Assembly (NCBI GenBank): GCA_011037195.1
Contig: JAAEAF010006373.1
Coordinates: 108,904-172,903 of the forward strand
Source: Triatoma infestans
Taxonomy: Eukaryota > Arthropoda > Insecta > Hemiptera > Reduviidae
Length of the DNA stretch: 64,000 nt
Direction: 5' to 3'
Shown: piece by piece, positions 15,201 through 26,993 of the stretch
Numbering within the stretch: the stretch's first letter is position 1
How the letters are laid out: each line of letters begins with the position of its first letter
Notes under the pieces: generated by a model
Told to the model about the DNA's origin: nothing
Databases searched by the model: none
The model's input: only the letters and a program-made list of their open reading frames with translations
Position numbers and translations under genes: made by a program

Positions 15201-18200
15201 TCCGCAAGAAGTATTAAATCGTCCGCGTAAAGGAGGATCAAATGCCTTGTTTACTATTTATTGCTACCTCATGACAATTTTTTTCTTTAAGGGAGCTGTC
15301 TAAATTATCAATAAAAATCGAGAACAATAACAGCGAAAGAACATCCCCTTGAAGAACGCCTTGAGTTGCGTCCGAGCATGTATTATTTATTTTAATTGAA
15401 ACTGAGGCCTTATTATACAGACTTTCCTAAATTTTTATTATTTTTCGACTAATGCCAAATTTATATAATTTATGCCAAAAGTATGGTTAACAGTGTCGAA
15501 GGCCTTCTTGAAATCAACAAAAGCACAAAATAGTTTCGCTCTTTTTTTCCTAAGATGTATATTAACAAGAGAATATAAAATAAATATGTTATCAAGGCAC
15601 CCTCTTCCTCTTCTGAAACCATTTTGAACTTCCGAAAGTGGGTTACAATATTCGGCCCAGTTAATAATTCGGTTGTATACTACTTGCGTAAACAATTTAG
15701 TGATGGTATTTAAGAGTGAAATTCCACGATAATTATCTGGCAGCAGGGGGTCACCTTTCTTAAAAATAAAAAATATATTTGTATTACCACAAGACGATGG
15801 TGTATCCTCTTTATGCAAAATCAAGTTAAAAAAATTTAAAATAGTTTACACCCTCATCAGGAAGATACTTTGAGCATTCATTTGTTATACCGTCTGGTCC
15901 GGGACATTTATTTAATTTCAATTTTCTCACTGCTCTCAATTATCTCACGGTTCAAGTTTACTAAAATCCACATAAAAAAATGGATGTGTTACATCTACAA
16001 TATGAAAACAATCAACGCATTTGTTTGAGTGAGCTGATTTTACGTATGAAGTCCAGGTTTCTAAATCTATCTGATTTATGTTTTTGCTTTTGTTTGTTTT
16101 AAAATTTCTAACTATGGCCCAGAACTGTTTGAATCTTTACTCTAATCTTAATCTTTAACTCTAATTAGTTTATAGTTAATAAGTTCAAAATAAAGTTTTT
16201 TCTCATTAAACAAGGTTTGTTTATATTCTCTTCTAGCGACAATAAATTCTTCCCTATGGGTAATATTAAATTTAGAATGTTTATATATTTTGAAAGCCTT
16301 GGACATTTTTCTTTTCATAGATCGATACTTAAAATTGAACCACGAATTACTTGCGTTGGAAAACCGTTCGAGTTAATTCTTTTTTTAATTATCATATCAC
16401 TCAAATCAGCGGAGAAAAGAATAGCTTTTTTTAAAAAAATCATCAATAAAATCTGGTTCATTAACGGAAATTTTAAAGGCTGGTAAATTTTTTAGAAATA
16501 ATGTTTTCTTTGCGTTATTCCAAACAATCTTGTTAGTGAATACTGGTTGTATGTGTTTTTGTTACTCCAACTTCATGCAGTAAGTATCGTGTGTAAAGTG
16601 CTGGTAGATGATCTGAAATTGTAATAGTATAAAGCGCCCTTAACATGGTGTATTGTTGGACACAGGATAAGGGTCTTTCTATTAATCCTATTAAGACCCA
16701 GGCAATTCTATTTACTCATAGAAGGAAGATAGTAGGTTTTACACCTCCTAGGTTGTTAGATACTTCCATACAGGTTAGCAAATCAGTGAAGTTCCTTGGA
16801 GTAGTTCTCGACAGTAAATAATTGAACTGGTCGGAACATGTTAAGACACAACATCAAAAGGCGATAATCTCCTTTTGGCAATGTCGAAGAGTTGTAGGTA
16901 AGAACTGGGGAATCACTCCCAAGATGATGTTCTGGATTTATTGTATGGTCATTAAACCTAGATTGGTATATGCGGCTTTGGTGTGGTGGCGTCGCATTGA
17001 AACACGATCTGCTAGGCAGCTGTTGGAAGAAGTCCAACGCTTGGCTTGTCTGGCGGTGACTGGAGCGTTTCGGACGACACCGACCGCATCTATGGAGACT
17101 TTGTTAGGGATTCCACCTCTTTTTGTGGAGGTGAAAAACCAGGCAATGAAAGCCTGTTATAGAATTAAACAGGCAGGTTTTTGGCAGGGTAAGCGATATG
17201 GTCATTCTACCATTTATCGTGAGATGCTTTTAAGGATTCCCATTACAGGTTTCCCTTCTGATAGGAATTTGAAGACTTTTGTCTTTGGTCATTCCTACAG
17301 GGTTAGGTTGCCTTCTAGGGAAGATTGGTTAACCCTGGGTCCGTCTGGTGTGATTCCTGAGAATTATCTCCGATGCTACACGGACGGTTCCAGGATGGAT
17401 GGTAGGTCTGGGGCTGCCGTCTATTTTGAGACGGGAGATCATTTGGTAGCGCCTCTTGGTGAGTGGGCCACCGTTTTCCAGGCTGAGGTTTATGCAATTC
17501 TTTGCTGTATTTTGGATGAGAGGTGCGTAACACTAATTTAAAAGGTGTTTGTATCTGCTCGGACAGCCAGGCTGCGTTGAAGGCGCTTAATTCATGTGTC
17601 TTCACTTCCAGATTGGTGTTGGAATGTTCTAAAAGACTGGAAGATCTTTCTTCATTAAAGGATGTGCTTCTGGTCTGGGTTCCAGGTCATATGGGAATTT
17701 TTGGGAATGAGGAGGTGGATAGGTTTGCCAAATTAGGTGCCTCTCTCCCTTTCATTGGTCCAGAGCCTGCTGTTGGTGTGTCTTCTGACACATGTTTGTC
17801 GGGCTTTCAGACGTGGATGACCTCACAGCACTCATCCTTATGGATGAGTGCAGTGGGTTGTCGGCAGTCTAAAATGCTCATTGGGGGCCCGGACGGAGCT
17901 TTGAGCAGTGGGGTCCGATGTCTTTCACGGACCTCCCTCAGGTATCTGGTTGGATTCCTCACTGGGCATTGTGGTTTAAGGAGACATCTCTATATAATGG
18001 GACTTGTGCCTGACCCTTTTTGTAGAGTTTGTGAAACTGAGGAGGAAACACCCATGCATTTGATGACGAATTGTTTGGGTTGTGAGGAGATTAGGTTTAG
18101 GACCTTCGGCCGGAATAGGATGTCGGTAGAGGATCTTAAGCTGTGTCCTTTTAAGGTTTTGGTCCGATTTGTTCGGTCTGTTGTGAAACTTAGATGGTTA

Positions 18201-19040
18201 AAACCTGGGCCTGGATTTTCATTCTAGTCCCAGTGGTAGGTATTCTTTAGGGGCAGCTATATGGGCCCGAGGGGACTTTGGATAGCGTAGGGTTTACTTC
18301 CCTCCCCTTTTGGGAATAATAATAATAATAATTGTAATAGTATCGCAAACAGACATATTTTCTATCAATGACAACCCTGTTATATTGCTCCTTATCAAGT
18401 CAATAACACTATTTCCTTTACTACCTAAATATGTATAATTTCCCTCCTTATCACCTATACTTCTCCCATTAATTAAAAATAAATTATAATTTTCCATGAT
18501 ATTAACCAATTTTGAGTCTTTAATGTTTTCCGTGCTGTCTACCGAGGATCTAATTGAGTAAAGAAAAGTATTTTCAAAAATTTCGTTAAAACTATTGTTT
18601 AAATTGGCAACTCGGCAATTGAAATCTCCTCCAATACATAAATTTATTCTACATAATTAAGAGATATATGGTATAATAATGAATCTAATTTTAATAAGAC
18701 TTGTTCATAATCAATATTAGGTTGAAAATAAATATTACCTACAATTATTTTTGTGTCTATGGTTTCTATTTGTAATAAATATCCAGTTGTTGGTAATATT
18801 AATACATTCATGATTATTCTCTTTTTAAACTAACATGACCAAACCGCCACTTGGGCGGTCCGGTTTATGTTCTCTGACAGCAGGGCCGAATATAGAGACA
18901 TAATCAGATTCTAAAAAATAGAATTCTGGGATATCTGTTAGCCAAGTTTCCGTCAAACTTTTGAATAGAAACCTTATTTGAAAATTTTTTAAATTAAACA
19001 AATTTGAAAAACCATTAATATTCCAGAAAAACATTTTACA

Positions 19041-19082
<42 letters not shown>

Positions 19083-22000
19083 GTAATTTGGACTGTAAAC
19101 AATTTTTTTTTGGAAATTTAACAGATTTAGTATCTTTTAACTTTACTTTTTTATGACGAAGAGGCGAAGAATTATCGATATTCTTATGCTACTTTTAATA
19201 TGAAAGTACAAGTAAGAATATACCACTAAATGAAACATTCACACAACTTTCCCTTACTCCACTTAATACAATTATATATAAAGTGACAAATTTTCTTTAA
19301 ACTTCAAATTTTGCTCATTTGTGCTAACATAAATATAGCGGTTGGGGAGGGAGTACCAAGGTACCAACCCAGGTTGGAAGGGAAGTGAAGAGGGTGCCAA
19401 TATCATTGAACTTTCACAGATTTGAAATTTAACGTCACAAATATTTCAAATAAAAGTGGTATATTTTTATCTTTGCATTAAGAACTCCAAGTTTAAAGAA
19501 AACTGTAACCGTTTTCGAGAAAATTCCAAAACTCAAAAACACCTATTCTGTAAAATCGCACTCTGGTTAAAATTTTATTTAAATTTGGAATTCTCTCAAA
19601 GCTTCTAATGTGTATTAATATTATATATGTGCTAAAACCTGTATTGTGTTGAACTGGTACTTTAGTGGAAAGCATAGAGTTCTCTCTTCCCCTCAAAAAC
19701 CACCAAAAATAAATTTTTCCGATAAAATGTTGCAAGTAAAAGTGATAGGTATTTATGAATTACGAGTAAGTTTAAATAAAATCGAGAAAGAATGGAAACT
19801 TGAAAAATCATTCAGTAAAATCGCACTTCCGGTTGAGGTTTTTAATCGAAACCATTGTGTCAGATGCAATGATGATATCTAAACAGAATACCAAGTTCGA
19901 GCTTCCGGGATTTGTCGTTTCTGAGATACATTATTTGCACATACAGACCCACACATAGACATTCGTTAAGAACAATTTTTCAAACCAGGGGATCTCAAAA
20001 CATGTATTTCCAGTGAAAACTTGTCACAATTGCAACACTTCCTCTTACTAGGAGTAAGAGAAAGTAAAATCAGAGATAAATGGGTATTTATATCCGAGGC
20101 CATTTATTTAGATATAAATAGATATTAGACATATGAAGGCAGATAAAGCCAAAACTACAGAGACCCAAAAGATTTATTGTAGCTTGTCTAGTTGTCAGTG
20201 TATGAAGAGTATGTGAAGTGTACAATGTGTCCGAAAAATAAACAATGTAATGGAAGCTTGTGTTTGTCTTGGCTGCACTAAATCAAAGCACATTACAAAC
20301 GCTCTACAGGCTCTATGGTAGTGTGTTACTCTATAATAATGCTGTTCGGGTTTTAGGGTGCTGTAATCACAAATATACCAAGATCTCACTAATCGACTTC
20401 AGATTATGTGTAAGACATATTATTGAGCCACTAACTATAAAATAGCTAAATATCAATGTACTTGTTTGCTACTCGAAAAATAATGGAAGCAGGGTGAACT
20501 TTTAACAAAGCGCTAGACTACAATACCGCATATGCAAATGTCTTTTACTGCAAGTGAATTAACACAACAGATCCTTGTATAATATAAAATCAGATGTCTT
20601 CCAAGTGTAACAAGAAGATCGTAATTCGTAATTATTTGCAATAAACATGTTTTCGCTTCTTTATTTGTTCTTTGCTGACTACATTACAGACGATATCGGA
20701 CCTTAGCCTCCCCAACTACTCTTCTCCACTCCTCTCTATCCTGAACCAACCGTCTTCACATTCTCCTTCAAAATTCCTGAAGTCTTGCTCACTTCATCAA
20801 TCCAGCCAAGCGCGAGCACCTTCTCGTTTAGACTGGCCAGTGATCTGCCTCTTGGGAATTCTTCCTTCTTCAGTCCTCACCAGGAGACCAACTCTCAGTG
20901 CCCTAGGCGTAACTATAGTTATTAGCGTCTGCTTTCTATATTATTCTTTTAGCTCCTGATTAGACTTTTTCTACGTTCGTTATGCTGCCTTAAGGAATCA
21001 AATATCTTCCTTTCCCAGAAACTAAGAAGCCGCACATCTTCCTTTGTTAGCGTCCAGGGTTCGCTGCTATTCGTGAAGATCGTCATTAGCTTGATTTCCC
21101 TAAAAGCCACTATCAGCAATGACGAGCAGCATTCGCTTCCAGCTGCTCTCCGAGTTTTATATCTACAAATACTTCATTTTTCCAGATGAATCGAACTGAT
21201 CTAGAAGTAGAAGAGAAATCAAGAAGTACCTTTATCAATATAACCGAATACCTTTAAGAATAGCGTCTGTTCCAGCCACCTAGCAATGATAGATGACATG
21301 TTAGCCAACTCTTGTTAATATCTAGGCGTATAGAAGCTGCACAGAGTACTTAAGTGCCTACAACAATATAACCGAATACCTCTTAGAATAGCGTCTGTTC
21401 CAGCCACCTAGCAATGATAGATGAAATTTTAACCAACTTTTGTTAATAACTAGGCATACAGAAGCTGCGCGAAAATATTAGGGAAGTCTTGGGGTGCTGG
21501 AAGAAAGGGGGCTTTGTGTTAACAAAAGTAAATGCGAATTTTTTAAAAGCCAAATTAAATATTGCGAGCATTTGATCGACCGCGCAGAATTACACAAAAG
21601 TGAAGAAAAGATCAGAGCAATTAAGGATATTCTAAAGCCAAGTATATCAGAGAATTAAAATCGTTTCTCGATCTTATGAATTATTACCCTAAATACTTGA
21701 ACTTATTAACAATTCTAAATTTCCATAAAGTACTTATAATCGATGGAATTGGAATGCTGATTGCGACAAAGCATTCAATGAAGTTAAAAATATGTTTGGA
21801 TCAGATTTCGTATTGATGTATTTTGACCCAACCAAACTAGGCTGCGATGCTTCCCCATATGGAATAGGAGCCACGCTCTCCTATATTACTTTAGAAGGAG
21901 ATTAGACAAGCTACAAGTGAGCGTCAGGATCTTATCCAAAGTTCTGATGAAAAACATTTGAGTTTCCGGGATGAGACCGCGTCAGTGGCTCGCGATATCA

Positions 22001-22680
22001 ACCCGGAAAATCGGCGTTTTTCATGTAAATGACCGCGGAAACATAAAAGATCATAAAAGTTCTGATGTTTACATGAATGCCTCGACTGAATGAAACGCGA
22101 ATAAGGACTTAAACCCCTATTTTATGAAGACGGAATGTTGATATGGGGAAGTGAGTTTTTATACCAGTAAACCTCGGGGTAAGGTATTAGCAGATTTGCA
22201 AATTGTGCATTTGGGAGAGCCGAAGGGTGAAAGAGCTGCAAGGTCATGTTTGGTGGCCAAGTACTGACAGCAACGTTGAGATCATTGAAAAGTGAAACAA
22301 GGCTAATCATGTCAATTGTGGCGGCGAGCATCTAATCGAAATGGGACTCATCATGGGAATGGCCAGATTATCATATATTACCACTGATAATGACAAAGAG
22401 TGCACCCAGGAACTGCATGCAACATCTACCACTGCATTGTTCAAACCTTTCTTTTATTCTTGTCCCTTATTACTTTTACAATGTAACAAATATTTGTGAA
22501 GTAGTTTGCATTACTAACCTCTTCAATAATTCTTCTCATTGCCTCTCTTGGTGCATCTTCATAATTAAGAGGGTCAACTGAAAGTAATTTTAAACTTCGC
22601 TCTTTTCCATTAGGACAAATAGCATAAACATCAGTAAATGTTCCTCCACGATCAATAGCAAAACGAAATTTACCACCCAT
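1..22680 (-). CDS. OPLAH: 5-oxoprolinase (OPLAH), 16 exons, 3' end outside window
   Basis: Cytosolic ATP-dependent hydrolase that opens 5-oxo-L-proline to L-glutamate in the gamma-glutamyl (glutathione) cycle. Joined exons (minus strand, high to low): 22680-22519, 13316-13125, 6472-6216, 6010-5848, 5678-5593, 5384-5192, 4758-4498, 4422-4303, 4227-4026, 3878-3656, 2285-2144, 1815-1535, 1458-1311, 1211-1099, 620-347, 241 to before 1. Every junction keeps phase and uses GT/AG, giving about 1019 residues; the family is near 1290, so roughly 270 residues lie beyond the left edge. Order of domains: hydantoinase A N-domain (DRGGTFTD), hydantoinase A core ([25 protein letters not shown]), then hydantoinase B ([10 protein letters not shown]). 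No stop or frameshift was found, so the gene looks functional. Start is the ATG at 22680, giving [15 protein letters not shown], the usual family N-terminus. The 9.2 and 6.7 kb introns carry most of the transposons. Confidence 0.95.
347..620 (-). CDS. OPLAH: OPLAH exon 15
   Basis: 274 nt encoding [19 protein letters not shown] and the [19 protein letters not shown] stretch, both diagnostic of 5-oxoprolinase hydantoinase B. Phase 0 out. Confidence 0.93.
621..1098 (-). other. OPLAH intron 14
   Basis: 478 bp AT-rich intron. No recognisable repeat, RNA or coding segment seen. Confidence 0.6.
1099..1211 (-). CDS. OPLAH: OPLAH exon 14
   Basis: 113 nt encoding [20 protein letters not shown], the metal-site segment of hydantoinase B. 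Donor ACAT|GTAATT, phase 2. Confidence 0.91.
1311..1458 (-). CDS. OPLAH: OPLAH exon 13
   Basis: 148 nt, start of the hydantoinase B domain: [19 protein letters not shown], then [20 protein letters not shown]. Two acceptors are possible; only TATGTAAG|GGTTTT keeps the family frame. Confidence 0.92.
1535..1815 (-). CDS. OPLAH: OPLAH exon 12
   Basis: 281 nt. Encodes [20 protein letters not shown] and ends in [10 protein letters not shown], the hydantoinase A to B transition. Ends phase 2. Confidence 0.92.
2144..2285 (-). CDS. OPLAH: OPLAH exon 11
   Basis: 142 nt encoding [20 protein letters not shown] and VRGVGKTN. The first bases of the exon together with its 3' splice site are duplicated just upstream (second copy near 2298-2315), so two identical acceptor sequences exist. 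Confidence 0.9.
2286..3655 (-). other. OPLAH intron 10
   Basis: 1370 bp. Apart from the duplicated acceptor (2298-2315) and a tRNA-like SINE fragment at about 3425-3560, nothing is recognised. Confidence 0.55.
3425..3560 (+). repeat. tRNA-derived SINE fragment
   Basis: An A-box-like TAGCTGAATGATTAG is followed by a B-box ATTCGATCCC about 75 bp later, longer than in a real tRNA gene. No tRNA cloverleaf closes. This is best read as a diverged SINE head sitting in OPLAH intron 10. Confidence 0.5.
3656..3878 (-). CDS. OPLAH: OPLAH exon 10
   Basis: 223 nt, linker region with QGFLPQNI and [11 protein letters not shown]. The donor is AAAAG|GTATAC at 3655. Reading on past it gives an open but non-homologous tail to 3559, so the splice is preferred; the next exon restores the conserved [11 protein letters not shown]. 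Confidence 0.9.
4026..4227 (-). CDS. OPLAH: OPLAH exon 9
   Basis: 202 nt. Carries [17 protein letters not shown], the metal/phosphate site of the hydantoinase A core, and [11 protein letters not shown]. Ends phase 1 at AAAC|GTATGT. Confidence 0.93.
4303..4422 (-). CDS. OPLAH: OPLAH exon 8
   Basis: 120 nt, phase 0 to 0. Encodes the segment ending in the conserved [20 protein letters not shown] short intron of 75 bp separates it from exon 7 and another of 75 bp from exon 9. Confidence 0.92.
4498..4758 (-). CDS. OPLAH: OPLAH exon 7
   Basis: 261 nt, phase 0 to 0. Encodes [16 protein letters not shown] and [18 protein letters not shown], hallmark hydantoinase A sequence, then [16 protein letters not shown]. 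Confidence 0.93.
4759..5191 (-). other. OPLAH intron 6
   Basis: 433 bp AT-rich intron with an oligo-T run near 5036. Nothing else recognised. Confidence 0.55.
5192..5384 (-). CDS. OPLAH: OPLAH exon 6
   Basis: 193 nt encoding [10 protein letters not shown] and [12 protein letters not shown], the second actin-like-fold phosphate-binding motif of the hydantoinase A domain. Phase 2 in, phase 0 out. Confidence 0.93.
5593..5678 (-). CDS. OPLAH: OPLAH exon 5
   Basis: 86 nt small exon encoding [13 protein letters not shown], the conserved QSDGG motif. Acceptor TTTCCAG, donor CCA|GTAAGT, ends phase 2. Confidence 0.92.
5848..6010 (-). CDS. OPLAH: OPLAH exon 4
   Basis: 163 nt; completes the Met codon and reads [17 protein letters not shown], later [15 protein letters not shown], a standard hydantoinase A stretch. 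Donor AAG|GTATGG, phase 0. Confidence 0.92.
6216..6472 (-). CDS. OPLAH: OPLAH exon 3
   Basis: 257 nt. Begins [16 protein letters not shown], matching the family segment after the N-terminal motif, and ends in the conserved LMHSY. Ends phase 2 at donor ATAT|GTTAGT. Confidence 0.92.
6605..7703. repeat. TATG tetranucleotide microsatellite, about 1.1 kb
   Basis: Two parts. 6605-7124 is a decayed array mixing TATG with TATGCATG and irregular insertions. 7125-7703 is nearly pure (TATG)n, broken at intervals by TATTG. Around 7377-7505 the interruptions are regular: (TATG)3 plus TATTG, a 17 bp higher-order unit in about eight copies. Because a tetranucleotide without stops is open in several frames, long Met-Tyr-Val-Cys or His-Thr-Tyr-Ile ORFs appear here and are artefacts. 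It lies in OPLAH intron 2. Confidence 0.97.
7704..9060. other. Unassigned part of OPLAH intron 2
   Basis: 1.36 kb of AT-rich sequence without recognisable genes or repeat ends, closing with an (AAT)n run at about 9029-9052 just before a retrotransposon. Confidence 0.5.
9062..12196 (+). mobile_element. Non-LTR retrotransposon (I/LOA-like, with RNase H), degenerate
   Basis: Read in broken frames, the order is APE endonuclease, reverse transcriptase, RNase H. Endonuclease: [15 protein letters not shown] (about 9100), [10 protein letters not shown] (about 9480), [13 protein letters not shown] (about 9605). Reverse transcriptase: [10 protein letters not shown] (10514), [17 protein letters not shown] (10682), [12 protein letters not shown] (10840), GNADDIIII (10940), [14 protein letters not shown] (11050). 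RNase [19 protein letters not shown] (about 11730), FQAEIHAIG (11830), [13 protein letters not shown] (11910). ORF1 is missing, so the copy is 5'-truncated, and several frameshifts and stops make it dead. The catalytic box reads NADD in place of F/YADD. It runs antisense to OPLAH inside intron 2 and is GC-richer than its surroundings. Confidence 0.88.
12356..12415. repeat. AT dinucleotide repeat
   Basis: Interrupted TATATA tract directly at the end of the neighbouring SINE-like element; it may be that element's simple tail. Confidence 0.8.
12413..12640 (-). repeat. tRNA-derived SINE, second family
   Basis: On the minus strand a B-box-like GGATTCGATTCCC (about 12596-12608) near the head is followed by a body ending in CCTTTCATGGGCTATTGCGCC and a TA-rich tail. 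A relative with the same GGCGCAA...GGGCC end lies at about 46947-47155. It is adjacent to a first-family SINE at 12695-12912. Confidence 0.6.
12695..12912 (-). repeat. tRNA-derived SINE, first family (minus copy)
   Basis: Minus strand reads A-box GGGATTAGCTCGGCGGGAG, B-box GGGTTCGAGTCCC, then a shared body CCTTAGATTTTCTCTTCCCA, a TCCGGTGATGGACAGTGT block and a GGCCGGCAGTGCACTG tail block. The same blocks in the same order occur at 41790-42031 and 42640-42914, and partly at 46612-46790 and 63385-63535. Confidence 0.82.
13125..13316 (-). CDS. OPLAH: OPLAH exon 2
   Basis: 192 nt, 64 residues, phase 0 to 0. Contains [18 protein letters not shown], one of the most conserved stretches of the family. 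Acceptor TTTGTAG|GAAACAG and donor GATTTA|GTAAGT. It stands alone between the two giant introns. Confidence 0.93.
13425..13565 (-). repeat. Short hammerhead-family element, rearranged copy
   Basis: Starts GTTGTGGTGGTTGG on the plus strand, then holds the reverse complement of the element at 36600-36738: GAAGCAGGCTACCACGG, CCCGAAACCGGTC and CAAGTCTGTGTTGTCAC read on the minus strand. The CTGANGA half of the ribozyme core is lost. Lies in OPLAH intron 1, about 120 bp upstream of exon 2. Confidence 0.7.
13566..14020. other. OPLAH intron 1, unassigned
   Basis: 455 bp AT-rich DNA. It may include the 3' UTR of the minus-strand retrotransposon that follows, but no boundary is visible. Confidence 0.4.
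14021..19042 (-). mobile_element. Non-LTR retrotransposon (minus), split by a later insertion
   Basis: Two parts, 14021-16617 and 18344-19042, are separated by another element at 16631-18330. Minus-strand order: endonuclease start WNINGFSNL and LTETWL (about 18960-19030); endonuclease [20 protein letters not shown] (18440); reverse transcriptase [19 protein letters not shown] (15720), [14 protein letters not shown] (15620), [13 protein letters not shown] (15500), [12 protein letters not shown] (15220); then a C-terminal [13 protein letters not shown] region (14850) and a zinc-like CGFCN...FIMCP end (14220). Stops and frameshifts are frequent, so it is inactive. The element at 43880-46052 is related by its C-terminal SLCNY...KCPILTEFRIRYL segment. 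Confidence 0.85.
16631..18330 (+). mobile_element. 5'-truncated I/LOA-like non-LTR retrotransposon, nested
   Basis: Carries the end of the reverse transcriptase ([11 protein letters not shown], then [11 protein letters not shown]), an RNase H domain ([58 protein letters not shown]) and a zinc knuckle [19 protein letters not shown] frameshift near 17530 splits RNase H into two overlapping frames. It ends in (TAA)n, as I-like elements do. It is flanked by an exact 13 bp duplication ATTGTAATAGTAT (16618-16630 and 18331-18343), which marks both ends and shows insertion into the minus-strand retrotransposon. Confidence 0.9.
19043..19082. repeat. (ATT)n microsatellite
   Basis: About 13 perfect ATT units next to the endonuclease end of the minus-strand retrotransposon. 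Confidence 0.95.
19226..20075 (-). mobile_element. Family C repeat element, copy 1
   Basis: The left end reads TGAAACATTCACACAACTTTC and the right end CCTCTTACTAGGAGTAAGAG, the two termini shared with copies near 24594, 56005, 58138, 59330 and 60740. Inside are family phrases such as AAAATCGCACTTCCGGTTGA, GAAACTTGAAAAATC and GTTTTCGAGAAAATTCC, repeated about 300 bp apart. No coding potential. Orientation is arbitrary; copies with the TAAGAGAAAGT end on the right are called minus here. Confidence 0.75.
20076..20675. other. OPLAH intron 1, unassigned
   Basis: About 600 bp without recognisable features. Confidence 0.4.
20676..20990 (-). mobile_element. C-terminal scrap of a non-LTR reverse transcriptase
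   Basis: The minus strand reads WIDEVSK ... [19 protein letters not shown] and a stop, the usual last residues of many non-LTR polyproteins (Q/DR..W). GC content is higher than its neighbours. No catalytic region remains, so the clade is undecided. Confidence 0.5.
21236..22330 (+). mobile_element. Ty3/Gypsy LTR retrotransposon remnant
   Basis: Translated pieces in order: reverse transcriptase [14 protein letters not shown] with IDDMLAN (about 21238 and again 21365, a tandem duplication), [17 protein letters not shown] (21495), RNase H start with [17 protein letters not shown] (21765) and [13 protein letters not shown] (21843), then an integrase zinc-binding remnant [13 protein letters not shown] (about 22208). 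Many stops. A sequence like the inverted-repeat element at 46370-46560 interrupts it at about 21955-22100. It ends less than 200 bp from OPLAH exon 1. Confidence 0.75.
22519..22680 (-). CDS. OPLAH: OPLAH exon 1 (start codon)
   Basis: Encodes residues 1-54, including the phosphate-binding DRGGTFTD motif of the hydantoinase/oxoprolinase N-domain. The donor GAAGAG|GTTAGT leaves phase 0. It sits 389 bp from the divergent Rab39 start. Confidence 0.93.
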
Positions 22681-23069
22681 TCTTCTAGAAATAATTAGAT
22701 AGTAATATTAAATAATTGTTTGAAACAAACAATTATTAAATTAAAACAGAGTTTGAATGAGCTGAAAATTTTAAATTAAATGCACGATAAACAAAAAGAA
22801 AGTAAATCCATTTCAAAGATTCTGAAAATTCACACTTATCATTAAACAAATATGACAGAGTAAATTCAAGAAATTATCTTCTTATCACTATTGGCTAGTT
22901 GCTTTCTTGTTTACATTCATGGTCAGCTGCTAGTTATTACGTAGGTTTCTCTCACGGTTACTTAGTCATTCTATTTTATTTCATCTACGCTGTACCTTCA
23001 ACTTAGTTAATAAACTATTTTTTTTTAATTATGGGGACTTGAAATGTTTTGATTACATTAGAATTTAAA
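22681..23069. promoter_or_regulatory. Shared OPLAH / Rab39 divergent promoter region
   Basis: The two start codons face away from each other across 389 bp, so both 5' UTRs and core promoters must lie here unless upstream exons exist. An inverted CCAAT box (ATTGG at 22890-22894) is visible near the middle; no clear TATA box can be assigned. Confidence 0.6.
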
Positions 23070-26801
<3,732 letters not shown>

Positions 26802-26993
26802 CTGTTGGGACATTTATTTTATTTTTTTAAATATATGTGCTCCTTTAGTTAATTAGAAATTTTTAGAGATAATGTATATTCACTTTTTTTTCCGAAAATG
26901 GATAACATTTTATAACCACTCAGATTGTTTATATTTTTATCTAAATAGAATGTAATTATTACATTAAAAGTCAGTCTCCAAAGCTGCAATAAA
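26802..26993 (+). terminator. Rab39 3' UTR with poly(A) signal
   Basis: The first good AATAAA after the stop is at 26988-26993 (GCAATAAAAC), giving a 3' UTR of about 200 nt. Further AATAAA-like sites occur downstream, so a longer form is possible. Confidence 0.55.
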
